Assembly: GCF_000003815.2 (NCBI RefSeq)
Contig: NC_049984.1
Coordinates: 14,279,314 to 14,343,313 of the forward strand
DNA length: 64,000 nucleotides
Origin: Branchiostoma floridae
Lineage: Eukaryota > Chordata > Leptocardii > Amphioxiformes > Branchiostomatidae
Direction of reading: 5' to 3'
The notes beneath the pieces are model-generated. The model made no database searches. It worked only from the letters and a program-made list of their open reading frames with translations, and had not been told where the DNA came from. Every line of letters begins with the position of its first letter. Position 1 is the stretch's first letter. Both the position numbers and the translations under genes were made by a program. Shown here piece by piece: positions 59,175 to 64,000 of the stretch.

Positions 59175-60233
59175 TACTGCACACAAGATATCATCTTAAA
59201 AGCAAATATGTGTATGCGGTTTTACCTCACTTTGTATGCCTTGAAGGCTTCAGCTTTCGAGGCTTTGCATTTTTCATTTTCAGTGATGATGCAAGTACTG
59301 CAGCTGTAATAGGGATACAGCAGAAGCCGCCTAATTGCACGGCCTATTTGTCAGTGAATTTCGTGGAATTATCCTGCTGGTGCAATAATGCAAAGTTATC
59401 CAGCTGGACCACACCGGTTTGGGATCTTTGGATTCTGTGCTGTTAACAGAAGTGTGACTATTAATACATTGTGCAATTAACTGGCTTCTTCTGTACAATG
59501 TCATGTTTATTGAAATAAATGTTTAGGCCAAATTGGCCCTACTTCTATTCCTGTACTTCACAAGGTTAGTGTGGATTTCCTCCTAGCATTGTCTTTTTCG
59601 TGTTGAGAAAATTCGTTTTTCCCACGTGTACATGTACTATACATGTAACGTTATGCCTAATAACTAAATTTAGATAAAATATTTGAATTTTGAACATTTG
59701 TTTTTCTTTCCACATTTTGATAGCCTGGGAAGAAACTCCTCTCTACAAACTATCAAGGAACATTATCATACTATATAGGTTGTCGCTAATCAGAGCTTTT
59801 GATCACAGACTCATAGCTCAGTCCTTTAATCACTGTTATAACTGTACTGGCATCGTTTGCCTCAAAAACGATCATGTGGTTGTGAAATATAATGGTGGGG
59901 AAAGAGGAAATACTCATCTACGTTAACATGCAATGCTCAGCACAACCTGACTATAAGGTTATTTACCCCCAAACACTCCTTTACCATCTGAAGAATGTGA
60001 TTCACAAAAAACTGAGATTATTTCCAGTCATTGTGTTATTCTTCCAAAAGATTCTGTGTAAGGCCCAACAGTTAAACAATAGTAGACCTACTAGTACTAG
60101 GGTTGGTACCAGCACATGTCCGTCTTGCAGTGAAGTTTTCACTGTGTGTACAAATATATGGCTCCTAATGTGGTAGGGACACATAACCTGTAAGTAGTGA
60201 TATAGGTAAGATACTTGTTCAGGTAAGCCTTAC

Positions 60234-60356
60234 CGGACAGGTGTAAAACACAGACGGGTCCACCGTGTCATCCTTCGCTTGGGAGGAATTGTCCTGACGA
60301 TGTTTGGGACGGCCGCTTGCAGCTGTGACATTTTGACGACGCTTCCTCTGAGCCAT
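60234..60356 (-). CDS. Predicted upstream exon with 41-codon frame (Rost-like transcript)
   Basis: Starts ATG at 60,354-60,356 in a fair Kozak setting (cagtgATGG) and encodes MAQRKRRQNVTAASGRPKHR..., a basic, Gln/Asp-rich peptide without known domain, up to a donor CCG|GTAAGG (GT at 60,232-60,233). Spliced to the acceptor ttgtgtgcag ending at 59,177, the frame terminates at once (TAA at the junction) and that TAA overlaps the Rost ATG as TAATG. It may therefore be a 41-residue upstream ORF rather than the N-terminus of Rost. Alternatives are a missed middle exon, or an unrelated gene. Confidence 0.35.
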
Positions 60357-62432
60357 CACTGTGTCTAAATGCTTTAAGTAACAGGTTGATGTGGACAAAT
60401 TTAAGAGTGCTTTATGATCTAATGGAAGAGGCAGGAAGCACCAAATGGTGGGTCGGAGTGGCACGTAGTGTGGGAAAATGACCAAAGGTCATTCTGAGTA
60501 CTGCATGATAACAATGATAAATAAACAGCGATGCCCATCCCCCTATCTGATGAGTTTAATAAGTCACACAGTTGTGCAAGCACTTACAGTCCACTGGTAA
60601 TGATGTGTGTTCAACTACATTGTACCATACTACCCTCTCTCTGTGCTGAGTGCACAGCACGCCCAGATGATGATGATGATGTGCTGAGTGCTAAGCACAG
60701 AAAGCTGTCTGTATAACAACTTGACAAAGTTTGAACCCATTAGAACTACAAACTGGGCTATCACAGTCTTGTCTAATGGCTACTGACCTAAAGAGATTTT
60801 AGAAAATTAAAGACAACAGCCATCAGATCGATTTTCAGAATTTTTAATTCTGTCCGTTTGGTTTTATCTGCTATGGCTTTTTCATATGGTACAGCGTGGA
60901 GCTTATTAATAATGTGGAAACTTGCAACAAATGTAGCAGCATACGTCTACACAGCCTTGCTACGTGGCAAGGTGGCAAAGCCGTCTTTGCCACCACTCTA
61001 ACATACACTGTAGACTGCAAAGACCAAACTACTAGTAAGAAATGGTCTTCTTCTCAGCGTTTCAACCAACTGTTCCATTTCCCTTCTTATGCTATACAAT
61101 ATTGCGAACCTTTGTCGCATAATATTCTGTACAATTACACAAGCAACAACGTTAAAATTTTGTGCTGAAATCTAAACCATCAATAGCATGAAAAATGGTC
61201 AATGTTGACTTTAAAATACATTGAAATTGAGACATACAAGTACATGTTGTACCTCGCTGCCTGCGGTGTGCAAATTTGCTGTTTATAAGCATGAAACATC
61301 CTCTAAAATCTGTGCGCAGGCCTTTCACATTCAATCATACTCATTAAAAAATTGTCTATATTACAGTTTCCTCCATATCAGTATCTACAATTAGATAGTT
61401 CATATTTATAAACATTCAGTACACTCTTAAAACACTGTAGTTATTATTCTACAATTCACTCAATCAAACAATTCTATGGCAATATATTAGTTTATCTTAA
61501 AAAGCCAAAGGCACTATCCTGCTATAATATAGAAATTATTCTCAAAAATCGAGCTCCATACTTGGGGTCTGTCAAAATTGGTAGTATTGTTCAAATTGTC
61601 ATGGCAATCACTGCAATGACTTTTGTCACGATTCCTACAAATAACGACCATAGTCGCTGTTCCCAAAAATTTACAAGTGCTTCCAGATTAATAGTATTCA
61701 TGACTCCCACCCATAAAATTGTCAAATCTGTCATTTCATATGCTACATTTTCAGCTATATTTCAGTTAACTGATTCAATGGTTACATTGTAAAAGTTGCA
61801 GGCAAAATTGCCTCGGACTTGAAAAGCATGGTACACTTCATTGCAGTTCGTGTTCCTTGCAGTAAGCATAGTTCCCAACCCGGCAAGCATAATGTATGAA
61901 GATTTAACACTTTTGTCTATTCTGTTAAGTTACAAACAAGCCAGCATATACAGAGCAATCTTTAAGTTACAACAATGTCAATCTGCACAGTCCATAATGT
62001 CTCTCACTTCACTTAGCATACAAGTAAAAACGGCATCTTTACAGTGAAGCATATAAGATAAGAATATACAATCATCTAAAATAAATTCAGTACAGTATAG
62101 AGTTATTATACCATTTTTGCTGTGTAGTTTTTCCTTGTCTTGCCAGTAGGCTGGCACCCTATAAACATTGGATCTGTTTCCAGATTTTAGTGGTCTATTT
62201 CTGAGTCATCGACACAAATAATAAGATTTCCAAGTTGATGCCATGCTCTAATACAGTTTATGTCCAAGCAACTGCTAGGAATGACAGCGTAAGTACACAA
62301 ATGACAGTGGACATTTTGAATGCAACATCAAAAATGACTAACAAATTGGACAACTGACAAGGCTTCTACACATAAATAATTTTACACAGACACAAACAAT
62401 ATGTTGAACACAGTCGGTAAGATTCAGTAGAC
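60357..62432. other. Region between Rost-like 5' end and FHOD-like 3' end
   Basis: No additional exon supported. It should hold the promoter of the Rost-like gene (right of 60,356) and the 3' UTR of the formin gene, both on the minus strand. The only minus-strand poly(A)-like hexamer I noticed is ATTAAA near 60,843-60,848. A GATGAT microsatellite lies at about 60,666-60,682. Confidence 0.4.
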
Positions 62433-62518
62433 CTAAATGTTTACAGGGTTGCTTTTGCCCGAGATGCCTAAGGCCTTGGACTCCTGTTCGCTGAGACCGC
62501 TCTTCAGTGTTCTGCGTA
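62433..62518 (-). CDS. FHOD: FHOD-type formin, last coding exon (DAD C-terminus)
   Basis: After the acceptor ctcaccacag the frame continues from the upstream exon (split Leu codon T|TA) with RRTLKSGLSEQESKALGI, ends SGKSNPVNI and stops at TAG (62,433-62,435). With the preceding exon this gives RKSLRRTLKSGL, the core of the diaphanous-autoregulatory domain at the very C-terminus of FHOD1/FHOD3. In that family this segment folds back on the N-terminus to keep the formin inactive until Rho-kinase phosphorylates it. Both coding ends and the phase (1) agree with the upstream exon. Confidence 0.85.
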
Positions 62519-63864
62519 CTGTGGTGAGGAAGGAAGCGTTAGGTAAAGCAGAGCTACTACAGAGGCACAGACAAGCTCCAAACTGTGGTCAGTGGCCGGA
62601 AGTGTTAACATGCTGCCAGGGTCAGGGTTTAACCTTTCTTTGTGGTTTATACACTTGACAAATTTTTTTTTGAAAACAATCCATTACCTCTAAAACGATT
62701 TTGAAAGAGAGACGTGCTTAAAGTAACATGCTTCAAAACAGATTGAAATTTTGAAAGGTTACAACTGATTTACGCTTAAAAGATGTACAAAATAGACATT
62801 CTTTTGGTTATTTTCTATTTTCAGACTGAGAAGTATGTCATTAGAGAATGTTAAAGGCAAACGACACTACTTACAGGTAGCAGCACTACCGGTACAATTA
62901 AGACATGAAAAAATTGCAAGAGATTGATGTGAAGAACACAAAAAGTAAATACTTCATGGTAACTTGTTACTAAAAACAACAATTACTAGAAATTAATATG
63001 CAGGCAAAGCTGTGTATGAAGTGCTTGCTATGATCAATATGGCATAATCTATTGTTAACTCATTCTATCAACTAGTCATAATTGATATTAATTTGTAAAC
63101 TAGTAAATGGTGAAAATATGCCTGCTTTCCCTTTGAAAGAAGTTAATTTTCTAGCTATGAATTTAAGAATAAGAGTCTGATAGAAAGAAGGGAGAGAAAA
63201 TAAGGTCATAATTTGTCAGAAAATTCCACAGAATAAAGAAGAATACATGTGTAGTAATTTTAAAATGTTCTCCCTAATACTTCATAGAGTACTACACATT
63301 GTGGAGAAGGCTACAGGTAGATGAAAAATGAGAGTTGGAAGACAGCATGGTCCAAAGAGTAACCGTCCCAACTTTTTACATGGTACACTGCATGCTCAAA
63401 TGAGTGGAGAGCAGTTTAAAAGTGTAGTGACTACATACATGCCAATGTATAATAAAGAACTACTTTTGTCAAGATGAAAAGGTTTAGATCACAAAAAAAT
63501 CTTTGGGTCAAATTAAACAGTGAGCAGAGGGATGACATCAGCATTTTTGCTAAATGTTTCGTACAATGTAAGTCTTTCATTGGACATAGATGGACATACA
63601 TTGTATACAATGCATTTTCAACATTGAATTTTTTATCATTATTTTACTGGAACATGTATAATGTGTGCTGTTGGATATCCAAAAGTTTGAATATGTTGCC
63701 AAACATCTACGAGAAATTGGTGTAAATTGTATAAGATACTTTGAGGGAACTGAAAATATGAAACAAGAAACACCAGCTTGAAAGGAAAAGGTAGAAACTG
63801 GATAACATTTAAGTAAAAAGTAGTACTTGTCCAGTAATATCACTGAATGTAAGCTGTTACTCAC
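62519..63864 (-). other. Last coding intron of the FHOD-like gene
   Basis: A 1,346-base GT-AG intron between the two coding exons. It is AT-rich with stops in all frames, and no repeat family recognised elsewhere in the window was seen in it. Confidence 0.7.
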
Positions 63865-64000
63865 ATGATTTTCTGTTGACTTGGCGCGCCCTCTTCCTTT
63901 CCCGCGGGATGAGGCGTGTTCCGGGGTTGGTCGCTGTCTTCACCAGCCTCTCCATGATCTCTTCCGTGTTGTCGTCTGGGTCGGCATCCTTGGCACGCGA
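63865..64000 (-). CDS. FHOD: FHOD-type formin, penultimate coding exon (cut by window edge)
   Basis: Open from the window edge to a donor, AAATCAT|GTGAGT (GT at 63,863-63,864). It encodes SRAKDADPDDNTEEIMERLV followed by KTATNPGTRLIPRERKRARQ and VNRKS. The acidic-helical DNTEEIMERLV and the basic PRERKRAR precede the RKSLRRT Rho-kinase-type sites, as in FHOD proteins. Of the three phosphosites I recall for human FHOD1, the Ser and Thr of KSLRRT are kept, while the more N-terminal one (RSR in human) reads RAR here. The FH2 and FH1 domains and GTPase-binding region must lie to the right of the window. Confidence 0.85.

Noticed and set aside
1-64000. Search for CRISPR arrays, operons, bacterial promoters, rRNA
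   Set aside because: Gene structure is spliced and eukaryotic; none of these is present.

Overview
The window is eukaryotic nuclear DNA from an invertebrate, most likely a lancelet (Branchiostoma). Genes are split into many small exons with GT-AG introns of about 0.3-2 kb. The spacers and introns are full of short DNA transposons (hAT-like, pogo/Tc1-like and others) and tRNA-derived SINEs, and one 100-base run of N marks an assembly gap. The species call is an inference from gene content and repeat style; no diagnostic marker gene is present. All gene models below were built by hand from splice sites and reading frame and are not supported by transcripts here.

Layout. Positions 1-8,681 hold no recognised exons, only repeats and a nested hAT-type element with an 8-bp target duplication (4,346-5,920). 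At 8,682-8,960, on the minus strand, lies the first coding exon of a DUF1295 / steroid-5-alpha-reductase-like membrane protein; the rest of that gene was not found and probably lies to the left. From 9 to 34 kb there is no recognisable protein gene. This stretch carries a 1.07-kb element with 39-bp inverted repeats, a solo LTR, a decayed array of exon-like repeats with minus-strand splice signals, a perfect 36-bp palindrome, a pogo-like MITE and a 1.6-kb minisatellite of 41/42-bp units with a 166-bp higher-order pattern.

The main gene fills 34.6-57.6 kb on the plus strand. Thirty-three coding exons join without a break in frame into a 1,637-residue WD-repeat protein that I assign to the WDR97 (WDR87/WDR97) family. 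It has a disordered N-terminus, a long WD40 region, an acidic and proline-rich linker, a helical HEAT/ARM-like region and a conserved-looking C-terminus. Its introns collected at least six copies of one SINE family and several MITEs, and a 110-bp tandem duplication has copied the 3' end of exon 31 with its splice donor.

Convergent to it on the minus strand (58.3-60.4 kb) is a rolling-stone (Rost) family multi-pass membrane protein. A predicted upstream exon carries a 41-codon reading frame whose stop would overlap the Rost start as TAATG. At the right edge (62.4-64.0 kb, minus strand) are the last two coding exons of an FHOD-type formin, including its C-terminal autoregulatory (DAD) motif with Rho-kinase-type sites. 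The genes are unrelated in function as far as can be seen; there is no operon-like organisation apart from the possible dicistronic Rost transcript.
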